DNA from: Hyaloscypha bicolor E
Taxonomy: Eukaryota > Ascomycota > Leotiomycetes > Helotiales > Hyaloscyphaceae
Length of the DNA: 64,000 nucleotides
Direction: 5' to 3'
Assembly: GCF_002865645.1 (NCBI RefSeq)
Contig: NW_020194512.1
Coordinates: 2,831,183 to 2,895,182, forward strand
The translations under genes and the position numbers were made by a program. The stretch's first letter is position 1. The number at the start of each line of letters is the position of its first letter. The notes beneath the pieces were generated by a model. That model made no database searches. It saw nothing but the letters and a program-made list of their open reading frames with translations, and was not told the DNA's origin. Shown in pieces: positions 11,431 to 22,800 of the stretch.

Positions 11431-12394
11431 TTAATATCTAATCTTCGAAATAATATATAGTCTTTTCTTACTAATTAGCTAGCTATTTCTTATTACTTGC
11501 CTTATTTCTAATAATGCCTTCCTTAATCTTAAATATACTACTTATATTAGTCTTATCTAGATCTAGCTTCTCTAGAATAGCTAGATAAAAAGATTATATT
11601 TTAATAATATATTATAACTTATTAATATTTATTATAATTTCAAGTTCAAATATACTCTTATATTTCTTATTCTCGAGATTTATTTAGTATTCTTTAAGAA
11701 TACTTTTATACTCTTTAGAAATCTCCTTTATACTATATATAAAAACCTGTTCTTTACTAGGGCCGGTTCTATATTCTTATTTCAAATTAATTTTATTTTC
11801 CTAAAAATCCAGGAAAGTATTTATTTCGTTTTCTGTTTATAGGAAGTATATTGGCTTTATAGTAATTAGGGAACGGGCTTCTGTTTTTGGATTATATAGG
11901 GACTGCTAGTTTATTACATTTTTATAATTATATAGCCTTAACTAGTAAAATCCTATAATACTTTTATACTAGTCTAAATATTAAATATTATATTAAGATA
12001 GGCTAAGAGATTTCCGGAAACTAATATCTATTAGATTTTTATTACTAGTTCTGGCTAGATAACCCTAATACTAATATCTATAGTATTTATATTAAAAGTA
12101 TATTCTCTTAATAGAACTAGCTTTTTTAATATTATTTAGGAAAATAGTATTTACTTTTTATATTTAAGCCAAAAGATATATTTTAAAATAATATATATTA
12201 AGGAATCTTATAATAGATTTAATTTCGGATTCGGATTTGAATTCGGATTTAAAAGGCCCTTTTAATAATCTTTTAGTAATATATTCTGCCTCTTTTATTT
12301 TTCTAGTATAGAAAATAGGAAAAAGAGATTATAGTAGTAACGGGGATTTATAAGTATAAGTAGTAGACGGTCTAGCTTATACTCTTAATTAAAT

Positions 12395-12655
12395 ATTCAG
12401 GGAAAGTATTAATTAGAAATCGGATATTAATTATAAATTTTGGAGGGGTATTAATTAAAAGTAAGGTATTAATTAGAAATCGGGTATTAACTATAAATTT
12501 TAGAGGGATATTAATTAGAAATAAGGTATTAATTAGAAATTTTAAAGGGGTATTAATTAGAGATAGGGTATTAATTAAAATTTTTAAAAGGATATTAATT
12601 AGAAATAGAATATTAATAGAAGTTTTTAAAGAGGTATTAATAGTTTATTAGAAGA
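12395..12655 (+). repeat. Irregular minisatellite, core GGTATTAATTAGAAAT
   Basis: About ten imperfect copies of GGTATTAATTAGAAAT, alternating with AATTTTWRAGGGG-like spacers. Unit spacing is about 17-30 bp. Lies inside the MULE between its central region and the transposase relic. Confidence 0.65.
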
Positions 12656-13179
12656 GTATTCGGGAATAATATAAGAGTTATTAAAGGAATTATCCTCAGG
12701 TAATAGTAAAGTCTCGTTATTACTAAAGCTAGTAAACTCTTTTTTATTTAGCTTATTTCCCTTAATATCTATATTAGAAATATAACTCACTCTTTATCTC
12801 TATTAGTCTAGTATTTAGGGCCTATTTAAAGGTATTTATACTTTTGCTTTGCTTAGCTATAGTACTCGAGGATAAAAGCGAGAATTACCTATACTAGATA
12901 CTAGTAAGAAGTTTCGGGATTTTGAGTTTATATAAGACTTTTCTTATTAGAACTAGTATTAAAGCTATTTTTAAGTATTTAGGGGGTATTAGAAATTACT
13001 AATTTCCTATACTAGCCTTATAATTCTTATAGAATAGAACCTTAAAACCTTTATATAGCTAGTATAAATACTTAAGACTTTACCTATATTCTAATAGAAA
13101 TTATATATTAGTATCTTTCTAGAGCGAGTTTTATTCTCTTAAAAATCAAGCCTCTTATTCTAGATAATCCTATAATTCA

Positions 13180-14190
13180 AGATAAAATCGGTTCTTTTAG
13201 TTTATTTATAAATAATTACCTGAGAATTATATATAGGCTATATATAATAAGCCGTCTTATATAAGTACTAATAAGAGTCAAAGTCCTCTATATCTAATTT
13301 CCTTCTATTAGCCTTTCTTTTAGTAATTTTATATATATAGATAATTTCGTATTATCTAGTAAATTTACTAATATACTTATTATTATTTTCTAATTATATT
13401 TACTTATATACTAGACTTATTACTTTATATAATATCCGGCCCCTATAGTCCGAATAAAAAGCTTCTGGGATATGAAATTACTATAATATTTATTATATAA
13501 ACTATTTATCTTAAAACTAGATAATTTATCTTATAATTATATTATAAATCTTTTTCTAAAGATTAAAGAAATTACTATAATATCTACTAAGATCTAGTTT
13601 AATTAAAGAGTATAGTTCTTCTATAGTATTTAAGGTAGTTATATTAAAGTATAAATACTAGTTAACTCAGAACCTTATAAGCTTTTTCTTATAAGATATA
13701 AGCTACTAATTTTTAATATATAATATATAACTAGTATATAATATTCGGCTATACTTGTATTTTATCTCTATTAGATTCTTAATATATACTTCTTTAGTAG
13801 TAGATTAAATAATTATATATTATATAATAAAAAATTCGTTATAAGCTATAACTACTATTTTTAATATCTTATTTTTCTTGCCTTTAAAAAAGCTTGGCCT
13901 ATAATTTGCCTCTATATTTTAATTAGTATACTAACTATAAAGGAGGTAAGCTATTTCCGGAAAGATCTTTGCTATAGTAGTAATTATAATAGAAGCAAAG
14001 TCTATTAGAATAATAAGTGGTATTATATTCGGCTATAGATTATATATAGCCCGTAATTACTAAAGGGCCTAGTAATAATCTAATATTATCTCGCTATTTA
14101 TAAAATAGAAGCTAATATAAAAAGTAGCTCCGGTAATATCTATTTCTTGAAAAAAGTTAGCTATATATATATTTCAAATATAGTAAATAA
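13180..14190 (-). pseudogene. MULE transposase relic, RIP-inactivated
   Basis: Read on the minus strand through nonsense codons, the order of MULE transposase motifs is clear. A segment corresponding to 'G-T-A-T-x-x-x-F-x-x-x-F-x-F' reads GATFYISFYFINSE. It is followed by DYY-stop-AL (the family's Y-x-W-A-L), then IIPLIILIDFAS, where the Asp fits a catalytic DDE position. Next come a Leu-rich stretch leading to NQNIEANYRPSFFKGKK (the W-H-x-N-K-N-I region) and a run with NITTLNTIEELYSLIK matching the family's TS-x-x-E-x-x-H-S-x-I-K. Further on, FHIPEAFYSDYRGRIL resembles the C-terminal region. Most breaks are TAA/TAG for Gln/Trp. The catalytic Asp codons are partly preserved, but the gene cannot be functional. 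Confidence 0.8.
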
Positions 14191-14325
14191 TTATACTAGA
14201 ATATAAAGATATAGTAAATAAAAGTATTATAGTTTTATAAAATAGAAAAAGTAAGTAAACTAAAAATATAGTAAATATATATACTATATTAAGAAAATAT
14301 AATAAATAAAGGTACTATATTTTAA
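14172..14325. repeat. Cluster of AAATATAGTA / TACTATATTTT motifs, right half of the MULE
   Basis: Several short copies of the motif found near the left end, including AAAGGTACTATATTTTAAG. They overlap the beginning of the transposase region. Confidence 0.45.
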
Positions 14326-14349
14326 GTATAAAGTAAGGAGTTATTAAGA

Positions 14350-15330
14350 CTTCTTACTAACTATATCTAAAAGTAGTATATTATACCGGTTTATTTTATA
14401 AATAATATCTAAAACTAGTATTCTTTAATATATATAAAGTCAAGCTAAGGAAAGTTAATATATAAAGAATATTAATATAATTACTCTTTTCTTATTAAGA
14501 TAGATCCGAGAAATAAAGCCTTTTTCTTTAAGATTCTTAGCTAAATTTTAATAATTACTCTAACTATAGTATTTAGAAACCTTATCTTCTCTAATAGTAT
14601 TTAATATTATTTTGTATTTAATAGTTAAATTATATTACTTAAGAAGAAATATTATAATAAATCGAGGTATAATTCTGGAATTAGAAAGTATTTAGATAAG
14701 TTTTATTATTTTAATATCCAGGTAATTATAAATTAGATAGTAGCCAGGGTTATAGGAAGTATTAAATTAATAATTATATTATTTATACTTTTTATATTCT
14801 TAATAAGATAATATCTATTTGCTATTCAGGCCCTTTTTATAATTTATTAAGAAGAAATAACCTGTTTTTCAAGCTTTAGTATCTCTTTCTTTTCTGTTAT
14901 TATTTCGTATTAGAGAGATTTAAGGTATTTATTTCTTCTTTCTTCTATTATATTCTAGCTAACCCTTTATTCTAATCTGAGAATCTTTCCCTAGTATCTT
15001 TTTATTCTATATAACTAAAAGATTATATCTAAATTACTTGCCCTAATTTCGTATACTATTTAAAAGCTCTTTAAAGCTATTATATATATATTCGGGAAGA
15101 AGTAGGTTTTCTTATATATTATTAATTATAGCTTGAAAGGATTTAATAGAACCGGAAATAAGATTAAAATCTGCTATATATATAAGAGATAGTATAGTAA
15201 TAAGGAGTTCTCTTACTATAGGTTTGAGAATTTCGGATTTTTCTAGAGTACCCTTAATAATCTTATTTAAAGTAACTTTCTATTCTTTTATATCTTAAGG
15301 ATAATAGTTATTAAGAATATATAGTATTTG
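14350..15330 (-). pseudogene. Unrecognised minus-strand coding relic near the right end of the MULE
   Basis: A minus-strand frame stays readable for about 250 codons apart from Gln-type nonsense codons. Pieces include ELLITILSLIYIADFNLISG and RNNNRKEILKLEKQVISS. The position upstream of the transposase relic on the same strand means it could be a separate element gene or an N-terminal extension. No family recognised. Confidence 0.35.
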
Positions 15331-15395
15331 AGGAGTGCCCTGGAGAATAGTTAAATTAGCTAGAGGTATAGTAGGTAAGTATATAAAACCTGAAT

Positions 15396-15500
15396 TCAAA
15401 ATATAGGAGGCAAATATACTATAATTTCAAAATATAGGAAATAAATATACTATATTTTCAAAATATAATAGATAAAAGTATTATATTTTCAATAAAATAA
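15396..15500 (+). repeat. Tandem ~33-bp repeats, right subterminal region of the MULE
   Basis: Three to four imperfect copies of a unit starting CAAAATATAGGARRYAAATA and ending in ACTATATTTT. They mirror the subterminal motif at the left side. Confidence 0.55.
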
Positions 15501-15790
15501 AATAAAATTCAGGGAATAAATATACTATATCTTTGGTATAGAGTAAATTATATAGAATAATACTTGGCTATTGCATTCGAGGCTTTTATAGAAGAATCGA
15601 GATGTAACGTTAATTAGGTTTAAAGGTTTAGCAAAATTGTTTTATTGCGAATATTTAATTTATGCGATTCTAAGGCTAAATCGGCTCCTTAGTAATAGAC
15701 TCGGGGAATGCCGAGCGCTAAGCCAAAAAAAGATTCTGCCATCGATACCCCAAATCGACACCGTGGGGGGGGGGTCGTTTTAGTCTTTCC

Positions 15791-15800
15791 CCTTTTGTTG
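15791..15800 (+). repeat. Right target-site duplication of the MULE
   Basis: CCTTTTGTTG, identical to the sequence before the left terminal repeat. Removing the element and one copy rejoins ordinary intergenic DNA. Confidence 0.9.
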
Positions 15801-16611
15801 TACGGGTTTTGGGATCTTCCTGTCAGCGCAAGCGAAAAACGTGTTAACCTTGCAAGTGACAAGCTTCAAACCGGATTGTTGGCCCAGCTCTCTGCTAGAG
15901 TCCGAGACCCCTCGAATTCCTCCACTTGTCTCCGTGCCTAGTTCCAAGGCCATGTCAGACCGATGTATCCACGTGGTGTTATCTTTGTTCCTGGAAAGTA
16001 GGCGCTCAGGGCTTCCCCGCATCCAAATCACGGAGTCCAGCCCGGAGCAAGATCTCAATTTCGGCACTTTGCCCTCAACCGCACGATCAAGTTCCCCACA
16101 GAGTACACTTTTTTTTTGAATTTCTGCAAGGTTGGCAATCACATGAAATTCCGAGACTTCGGTCGAATAAAAGCTCCCTGGGAGTCCGTGTCCTGAATCT
16201 GGATTATAACCTCAAAATGAGAGATGTGCTCCGTCCTTGCAGCGGCTCGTCCCACCAAAAAGTGTCGGCTTGGACGAAACTTTGAGGACTTCGGAATTGA
16301 AGCTGCTTGCAGTTTGTCCCAGCAAGATCTGGGGAGTGACCCGAGATGCGGAGAACATCAGATGATGCATGGTACAGAGGCATGGAGCCCCGCCGTTCAT
16401 GCCTCGTTTCCCCAGAGTACGCGTCCAAGAGTAATCTTGCCTTGTGCCTGTCCGAGATGGAGACCACAATACAATACCTTGATGTGGAAAAGTATATAAC
16501 CTCCTTCCTTTCCCATTCCTTAGACCCTCCCCTCCGCATCCTCATTCCCAAGTCATCCAAACAAGAACCAACGCAAAATTCCAATTCAAACACAAACAAA
16601 CAACTGTAATC
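15801..16611. other. Promoter and upstream region of the CFEM gene
   Basis: Normal composition, with no gene recognised in 15801-16480. The stretch 16560-16611 is A/C-rich (CAAACACAAACAAACAAC), as usual for a fungal 5' leader just before a start codon. Confidence 0.5.
16491..16500 (+). promoter_or_regulatory. Probable TATA box of the CFEM gene
   Basis: AGTATATAAC lies about 115 bp before the ATG, in a C/T-rich promoter. The position suits a strongly expressed fungal secreted-protein gene. Confidence 0.5.
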
Positions 16612-17019
16612 ATGCAATTCCCAACCATCCTCGCCCTCCTCACGGCAGCAGCCACCTCCGTCCTAGCACAGGACCTCAGCGGCCTCCCGACCTGCGCACA
16701 AACCTGCTTCACAGACAACTTTGCCAACAGCGCGTGTACAGTCACCGATATCGCGTGTCTCTGTGCTGACACCACTTTCTTCAACGATGTTGAGATTTGC
16801 GTTCTGACTGCCTGCTCTACTGATGATGCCGTTGGTATGTTTTCTCCCTTCCAAGGTTGAGATGGAGGTATAAATAGGATATGGGATGGGAGGGAAGGAA
16901 AGGAAAGGAAGAGGCTAATATAATGTGATGTAGCGACTCTTACCTGGGCAACTGCTGAGTGTGATGCTGCTGGTGTCCCGCTGAGCAAGAAGAGGAGTGT
17001 GTTTGGACGGAGACACTAG
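16612..17019 (+). CDS. Small secreted CFEM-domain protein (two exons)
   Basis: Exons 16612-16834 and 16934-17019 give a 102-residue protein. Residues 1-19 are a signal peptide (MQFPTILALLTAAATSVLA, cut before QD). The CFEM domain fills the rest: eight cysteines in the family pattern, with TCAQTC, SAC, the central IACLC, EIC, TAC and a last Cys in AEC. CFEM proteins are fungus-specific extracellular proteins; known roles include heme binding, surface adhesion and host interaction. The last Cys and the proper end depend on splicing the 99-bp GT-AG intron; without it the frame stops early. After the domain there is only a short basic tail (SKKRSVFGRRH), with no GPI signal, so it is probably released. 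A heme-type Asp could be the one in TDIACLC. Intact. Confidence 0.92.
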
Positions 17020-17156
17020 ATGGAATATCTGTTGCCGTTCACGAGGCTGTCCTTCCTTGGAAGGCAAAAGTCCAAATAGGGGCGGGGGCAGGGGTGTCGG
17101 TGAAAGGGTGTTTTGTAGGGTTATAGGATGGTGTGCAAAATGCAGATAGCAATTTA

Positions 17157-18739
17157 TCATGTACCACTGCCCATCCCAGCCCATCTGCCCATCGAGATCA
17201 ATGAGAAATGCGTCCCAGCCTGAGCTGTTGAAATCGGGTCCGATGCTGATGAATTCTTCCCCAAATGTCGTCTGATGCGAAGTCGCGTGTGCTTTGGAGC
17301 TCGTGGTATGGCTGCGGATGGTGGGGTGTTTGTTCCTGCAGAAAATTGCGGAATAGATTCGATTATAGCGGAATAGTTGCCAGATTGAAGAGGGTAGTTC
17401 CCGCTGTTTGTTGTCTTGGGTTGACCGCCGTCTGTCTGTCTCTTTGGCATCATAGGCATCCCATTGGTTGAATGACCACCGGTCAGACCCTCGTTCTGCC
17501 CGACTATTCCACTCACAGATTCCACTTGCTGCAACTTCTCTTTACCATTTGTCCTCCTCAACAGACCTCTCAGGTTCTGGAGCGCTTTCTGGAAAGCCCT
17601 CAACTTTAAATGCCCATTCGAATCCCCCTCATTCCCCAGCTCATCCACCGGCTCCATCTTTGCACTCAGCTCCTCCTCCAAAACACGACAAGCCCTCAGC
17701 ACATCCTTCTTCCTCTGCTCAACTTGAATCTCAGTCGGATTGAAGCACATATCCATCGCCAAAATCACCGCCGCCATGAAGAAATGAGCGAGGAATATGT
17801 ACGTGAAGCTTCCGACACTCTTCTTCCCAATCACGAGATTCCGCACCTCGAGCACGATCTCGGCGGATTGGATGCACTGCATACGGAAATATGCGAATTT
17901 CGGTTGTGTGCTCCCTCGGATTAGGAAGCGTCAATGGAGACGTGCGAGGTTGGTGTGGATGGCGAAGGCGATGAGGTACCGCTGTGGCTCGAGGTAGGGT
18001 TTCTCGTTGATGGGGGCGCTATAGACGGAAGAATCCATTCGATTAGTAAGTTGGAAGAACGGTGGGAGGGATTTAAGAAGCTGCTGGTATTTTTGGTCGA
18101 GCAGGAGGATGTTGGTGTACATTTCGTTGCTGTTGTCGATTTGTGGGGAAGCGCAGAAGGTGGGAGTTAGAAGGTCGGTGACTTGGAGAGAGAGGGTGGC
18201 GACTTGGAGACGGCAGAGGAAGTAGGTGATGGGTGTAGGGGTCCTGAGCGGTTTACTGTAGGATTCTTCTGTGATATATGTGATTCCTGTGGGGATTACC
18301 TTCGTACTTTGTCTTCTACGTTGCAGAGGTGGAATGTCTCGATTTGGCTCGGGTGAAGCATATAAGTTCCTTCATGTAGGCCGCCGATATTTGATAAAAG
18401 CCTGTGGTTTTGTTAGAATACCAGAAATACGTGCTTCTCTACTGCTTATATGTATACGAACTAGTCCGAAGCAACGATGTGCTACCAAACGTCGTTTTAG
18501 TTCGATATCAACCATATCAGCGCCATTCTTCTGTCTCTCCTCACGGAAATAATGGGAATAAAGTCGATAAATCCTTCGTCCGAGCCATCTAAAGCCCAGA
18601 CATGGCCAAAATACCAAAGTTTCCAGAAAATCCCTTAATTTGAGTACACAGATGAGCCAAAGTCATTATTGCAATCAATGCTTGTGTCGACGGTGGGACT
18701 AGAGGTTTGGTCAGGAGAAATACTGCTCGCTCGTGCCAT
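17157..18739 (-). pseudogene. Decayed fungal-type transcription factor (MHR domain), internally deleted
   Basis: On the minus strand a start at 18739 gives about 34 Ser/Thr-rich residues (MARASSISPDQTSSPTVD...), then a stop. The zinc-cluster and early middle region expected of a Zn2Cys6 regulator are absent. The middle-homology region resumes near 18600: DIELKRR, a frameshift, HIVASD, GGLHEGTYMLHPSQ, another frameshift near 18300, then ITYFLCRLQVATLSLQ, LPPFFQL, and RYLIAFAIHTNLARLH. A TGA at 17931-17933 stands where the family has Arg. The frame then runs on through MQCIQSAEIVLEVRN and ILAMDMCFNPTE to a stop at 17157. Nonsense changes fit C-to-T. It would have been a nuclear regulator, but is surely inactive now. 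Confidence 0.75.
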
Positions 18740-18918
18740 GATTCTGCGAGAGTGAGAGGAGATCTACAACGTGAGGTGAAGCATTCGAGTTGAAGGTTCT
18801 TTTTTGAAACTAGCCAGAGAGTTACTTCTGGGAGTTCTAAGCCTTATATAAGGCAGATATAGTTTTTTCTCTTTTTATAATAAAGCTATTTATATATATA
18901 TATATATATTTATTTAAG
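18740..18918. other. Boundary between normal DNA and the 45-kb AT-rich block
   Basis: Composition changes sharply at about 18850. A short (TA)n run at 18891-18910 leads into the minisatellite. No terminal repeat of a transposon is visible at this edge. Confidence 0.5.
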
Positions 18919-19112
18919 TATTATATTTATATTATATTTATATTATATTTATATTATATTTATATTATATTTATATTATATTTATATTATATTTATATTA
19001 TATTTATATTATATATTATATTTATATTATATTTATATTATATTTATATTATATTTATATTATATTTATATTATATTTATATTATATTTATATTATATTT
19101 ATATTATATATA
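18919..19112 (+). repeat. 11-bp AT minisatellite, about 17 copies
   Basis: Unit TTATATTTATA repeated almost perfectly. There is one phase break near 19010, where ATTATATATTATA interrupts. It consists only of A and T. Confidence 0.9.
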
Positions 19113-19309
19113 TATTATAATTTTTATTTATATTTAAAAAAAACTTATTACTTTTCTTTATAAATTATTCTAAGATTTATTTTTATATATAGTCTTTTTT
19201 TATTAAATATAAATATATTATATTTATAAGCTTATATTTATTTAATTATAAATATATAAAAACTTATAGTTTTAAAACTTTTTAATATATATATTAAATT
19301 TAGTAAATG

Positions 19310-19860
19310 ACCAGACAGCAAACCCGCATCAGGAAACCGCGACCCCCGTTTCGGGCAAGGTATATATACGGGCCGGCCGCCGCTTTTGCGGGGTATAAGA
19401 ACGTCGCATCGTCCATTGCTCGCTCCTTTCCCTCCTTCTTTCCTTTCTAATAACCCCAACGGCCCTCTACCTTCGCGACCTTTATATATATTCGGCCCTT
19501 CTGCCTAGAATCCGACCCCTTCCCACCAGGCTCCCCTAATTGGCCACGCCGCAGCTGAGGAAAGAGAAAGACCGCGCCAGCGAGCTGCGGGCCAGCTTTA
19601 ACCAGAATCCGCAATTGCCCCCTATAGCTTCGATACTGCCAAGCAGCTATAATACTGATCCCCTTACAGGATGCGCCTCGCATTGGCCGAGTTACAAGCT
19701 CAGTAGCGTCCAGACCCTCTCGCAACCTGCCTCGTCATTATACCATTACCGCCCTCTACTATAGTACTATAGCCAGTAGCAGAAATGCCTCACGACAATG
19801 CGGCCTGGCTTCTGCCTAGCTATACCTCAGGTACCGCAGGTGGATAATATATTGGAAGCT
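19310..19860. other. GC-rich island at the edge of the AT-rich block
   Basis: About 550 bp with normal or high GC and many CpG and CpA sites, so RIP has barely touched it. It includes CT-rich stretches and a TATATATACGGGCCGGCC segment. One frame from 19540 is open for 74 codons but looks artificial. Another frame reads MRLALAELQAQ, faintly like the helix-turn-helix start of a Tc5/pogo transposase, which is too little to assign. Confidence 0.4.
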
Positions 19861-22800
19861 TCCTGGTGAGTTTCCCCGTTGCCGCAGTATATATCGTATT
19901 TATCTTGCTTGTATAGCCCTGGGCTAATTCGAGGCGGCAGAATTATATAAGACTCTTATTTCTTAGAGAATTCGCTAATTGGACTGTACTAGCTATAGGA
20001 TTAGTAGCTGAGACGCCGGATGATAGGAAGGACCTGAAATATACTAGTCTACTAGTCTGCCTGAAATCTTTAGACGGGCGGAGAGGGAAATATCCGAAAT
20101 TATATACCTCTCTTATATAATAATTATTGCTCCTTCCTACTTAGCTTTTTGCGGCCTTACCGATAATCGAGAGATAATATTGAGATCGGCCGATTGTAGT
20201 ATATAGCGAAATAGGGGTAATAGCTACAGATAGATATATTCCGGTATAAGAATATAGGATTAATAGTAATAGGGCCTTATAGCTATGGCAGATCTCTCTA
20301 TATAAGAGGGGCTATATTAATACCGAGGCATTTATTTATAGAGAGGGCGTTAGAAGAAGGGAAGCCTAGTATAGTATAGTATAATATAGCAGGCTATAGA
20401 GTGTATTCCGGTTCTATAAAGGTAGTATAAGAAGCCTATATAAATCCTTTGATTTCCCCGTCTCTGCTATCTTTTCTGTAGTCTAGTTATATAGCTAGTA
20501 GCTAGCGGAGAACTTCTTGAATACCCGTAATTATTTCCACTTATTTAAGATAGCTACTTTTGCTATTAAATTGTATACCTATATACTAACTCCTCCGTAC
20601 TTCAAGAATATAGTAACCCGCCGCAAACCTGCCCCGGAACAAGTTAGTATCCTTAATAAGCTCTAGTAGATTAGATTAAGTAGTATATTACTTAGTATAC
20701 TGCGGCTAGTAGTAGTAGTAGTAGTAGTAATACTAGTAGCTAATAGTAATAGGGGCTATAAGCCCGGAATTCGAGGTATACTTCAAAATAAAGATATATT
20801 TAACTTATAGTAATATTAACTAATATATAGGAATTTGACTAGAGACTAGTATTATTTATAGCAGTAGTAATAAAGAAAATAATAATAAAATTAACGATAA
20901 TAGCTGTAATCTTTCTACCGTTAAAAAACTACTGCTTACTAAGCTATAAGAGCAGGGCTTTATTATAGCTAACCCTAACCCAGGCTATAAGGAGTAAAGA
21001 GTTAAGAAGGCAGCTATAGATAAGAAGAGCGGTGCCATTAATTGCTACGGGTTAGTACTAGGTAATAACTTTAGCGGTAGCCTAGATAAATATATCTATT
21101 ATCCTCTATTATAGAAATAAATAGCTAGTTTTGCTAATACGGTATAGAAGATCTAATAGTTCTATAGGGAGATAGCAAGATAGCTATTAACTTAATAACT
21201 CTGGCCCCCCCTTATAGTTCTAATAGGTGGCATAATATTAATAACTTTCTTGAGACGGCGCCGCACTTACCGCTTGTGGAATAAGGAGCTTTAATATTAA
21301 ATTCCATATATACTGCCCCTTTACTTCTTTTAAGCAAGTTATTATATAATAGTATTAGTACTATAGACCTCTATCTGTACTATACTAGATCCGAGGCTAT
21401 AATCTATACTTGCCCCTAAAGCCCGCCTCTATACTATATTAGAATATTACTACCAAAAAACTAGCTTACTTAAAAAGATTATTTTTATACTAGTTAAAGT
21501 ATAGTAAATAAATACTAGCTAGTTGGCTTTATATATAATACTGATTCCGTTAATAAGAGGGAGAGGTAGTAGTAAAAGAAGGCCAAAGATAATAATAAGG
21601 ATATATCCTTGAAAAATAAATATTCTCTAAGTCTCTAAGGCACCTCTATTGGAAAGTATAGATCTTTCTATAAAAATAGTATTATTTTGGGTATAGAAGT
21701 AATTAAATAACTATAGGCGGACTTTAATTTGCTTAATTAGAAGGCAGACTTTATAGCTCTAATATAATTAGAGATATAGCTAAGGGAATTCACCCGTAAA
21801 TTATTATAAGTAATAAATAAGGCGGGATATAATAGTTATAGTAGTAATAAGCTTAATAATACCGAATCGGATAAGAATAACGGGAAACCATATCCTATAA
21901 AGCGGAAACGGCTGTTCTTATCTTAAGATAGCCTAATATATAAGAAGCCTAAGCCCTGTCTTTAGTAGAGGTCTACTTACTAATATAGACTATATTTCAA
22001 GCCTTATAGGCACTCTCCCAAGTTAGTTGCCCTGATCTCAAGTACTAAGGGTTAATTGCCTTTATTGCCTCTTTCTATACTATATACTACAAATATAGAT
22101 ATATTCCCTAATTACTATAATCTTGACTAATTATCCGGAGTTGCCCTACTAATATTAACTAAGGTTATATTCTATCTATACTTCCTATATTACTATTTCT
22201 TTACTATAGTAATTCGGAACGGCTATACTAAGTAAGAAGTCTCTTTTAGCTAGATTATTTGACTTATTATAAATATTAGCTATATAGAGAAGATTAATAA
22301 TTTCACTATTAAGTTAATAGAGTAATATTTGTTTCTTATTACTGGCTTTAGCCGGTATATTCTATTCTGCCTCTTATCTAGTAGTATAGCTATATTAACT
22401 ACTATAGAGGCAGGCCGTACTTATAAGAATATAATATATATTAGATCCAAATATATTAAAGCTATATATATCTAAACTCTTGTATTATAGAGAAGAGAGC
22501 CGCTTAGTAGTAATAATAATAGTAGTTTAAGTAATAGTAATTCTAATCTTAGTAGTAATAATAACAGGTATTCGAGTAAAGACAAGTAGGGTTTAAGTAC
22601 GGGGGTAAATAACCGATAGAATTCTATAGATAAGTAGTACTTACTAGTATAGAAGAAAGAGAGCAAGTTTTAAAAGTGGATCTTCTGCAAGTTTCTAGGC
22701 AGAACTCAGCCTGTAGTATACTAGTACTTAAGTATAGTAAAGAATAGATATAGGTAGGCTTCTTTCTATAAGTAGATAGGTAGTAGTTTAATCTCTCTAT

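Larger units (their letters stand above)
9310..12390. other. Central MULE region without recognised genes
   Basis: RIP-degraded. It contains a three-copy direct repeat (9921-10090) and a long polypyrimidine tract (11317-11430), noted separately. The stretch from 9420 to 10150 is purine-rich on the plus strand (many AAG/GAA/AGG), which could reflect a former Lys/Glu-rich coding segment. Confidence 0.4.
5049..15790 (-). mobile_element. Complete RIP-degraded Mutator-like (MULE) DNA transposon, 10.7 kb
   Basis: The ends are perfect inverted repeats for 15 bases (GGAAAGACTAAAACG). They continue with AC, a run of about 9-11 C, and GGTGTCGATTTGGGGT with small differences, giving about 45 bp of terminal repeat. 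A perfect 10-bp target duplication flanks it. The interior is AT-rich and nearly free of CA/TG, as RIP leaves it. A MULE transposase relic is readable on the minus strand in the right third, which fits the end structure and duplication size. The ends themselves stayed GC-rich. At 10.7 kb it is large for a MULE and holds other coding relics and internal repeats. Strand is given by the transposase. Confidence 0.9.

Noticed and set aside
5300..15600. Mitochondrial origin of the AT-rich DNA
   Set aside because: The element has nuclear transposon ends and a target duplication within nuclear intergenic DNA, and shows RIP, a nuclear process; no mitochondrial genes seen.
16204..16988. Minus-strand open frames opposite the CFEM gene and promoter
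   Set aside because: Shadows of the CFEM coding strand; no start context or conserved motif.
22410..22425. GCAGGCCGTACTTAT shared with the start of the left LTR-like repeat
   Set aside because: Similarity stops after about 15 bases; too short to claim a solo LTR.
22472..22666. Leu-rich minus-strand frame (LLLLLLRLELLLLKLL)
   Set aside because: It is the reverse of AGT/AAT repeats that read as Ser/Asn on the plus strand; low-complexity artefact rather than a membrane protein.
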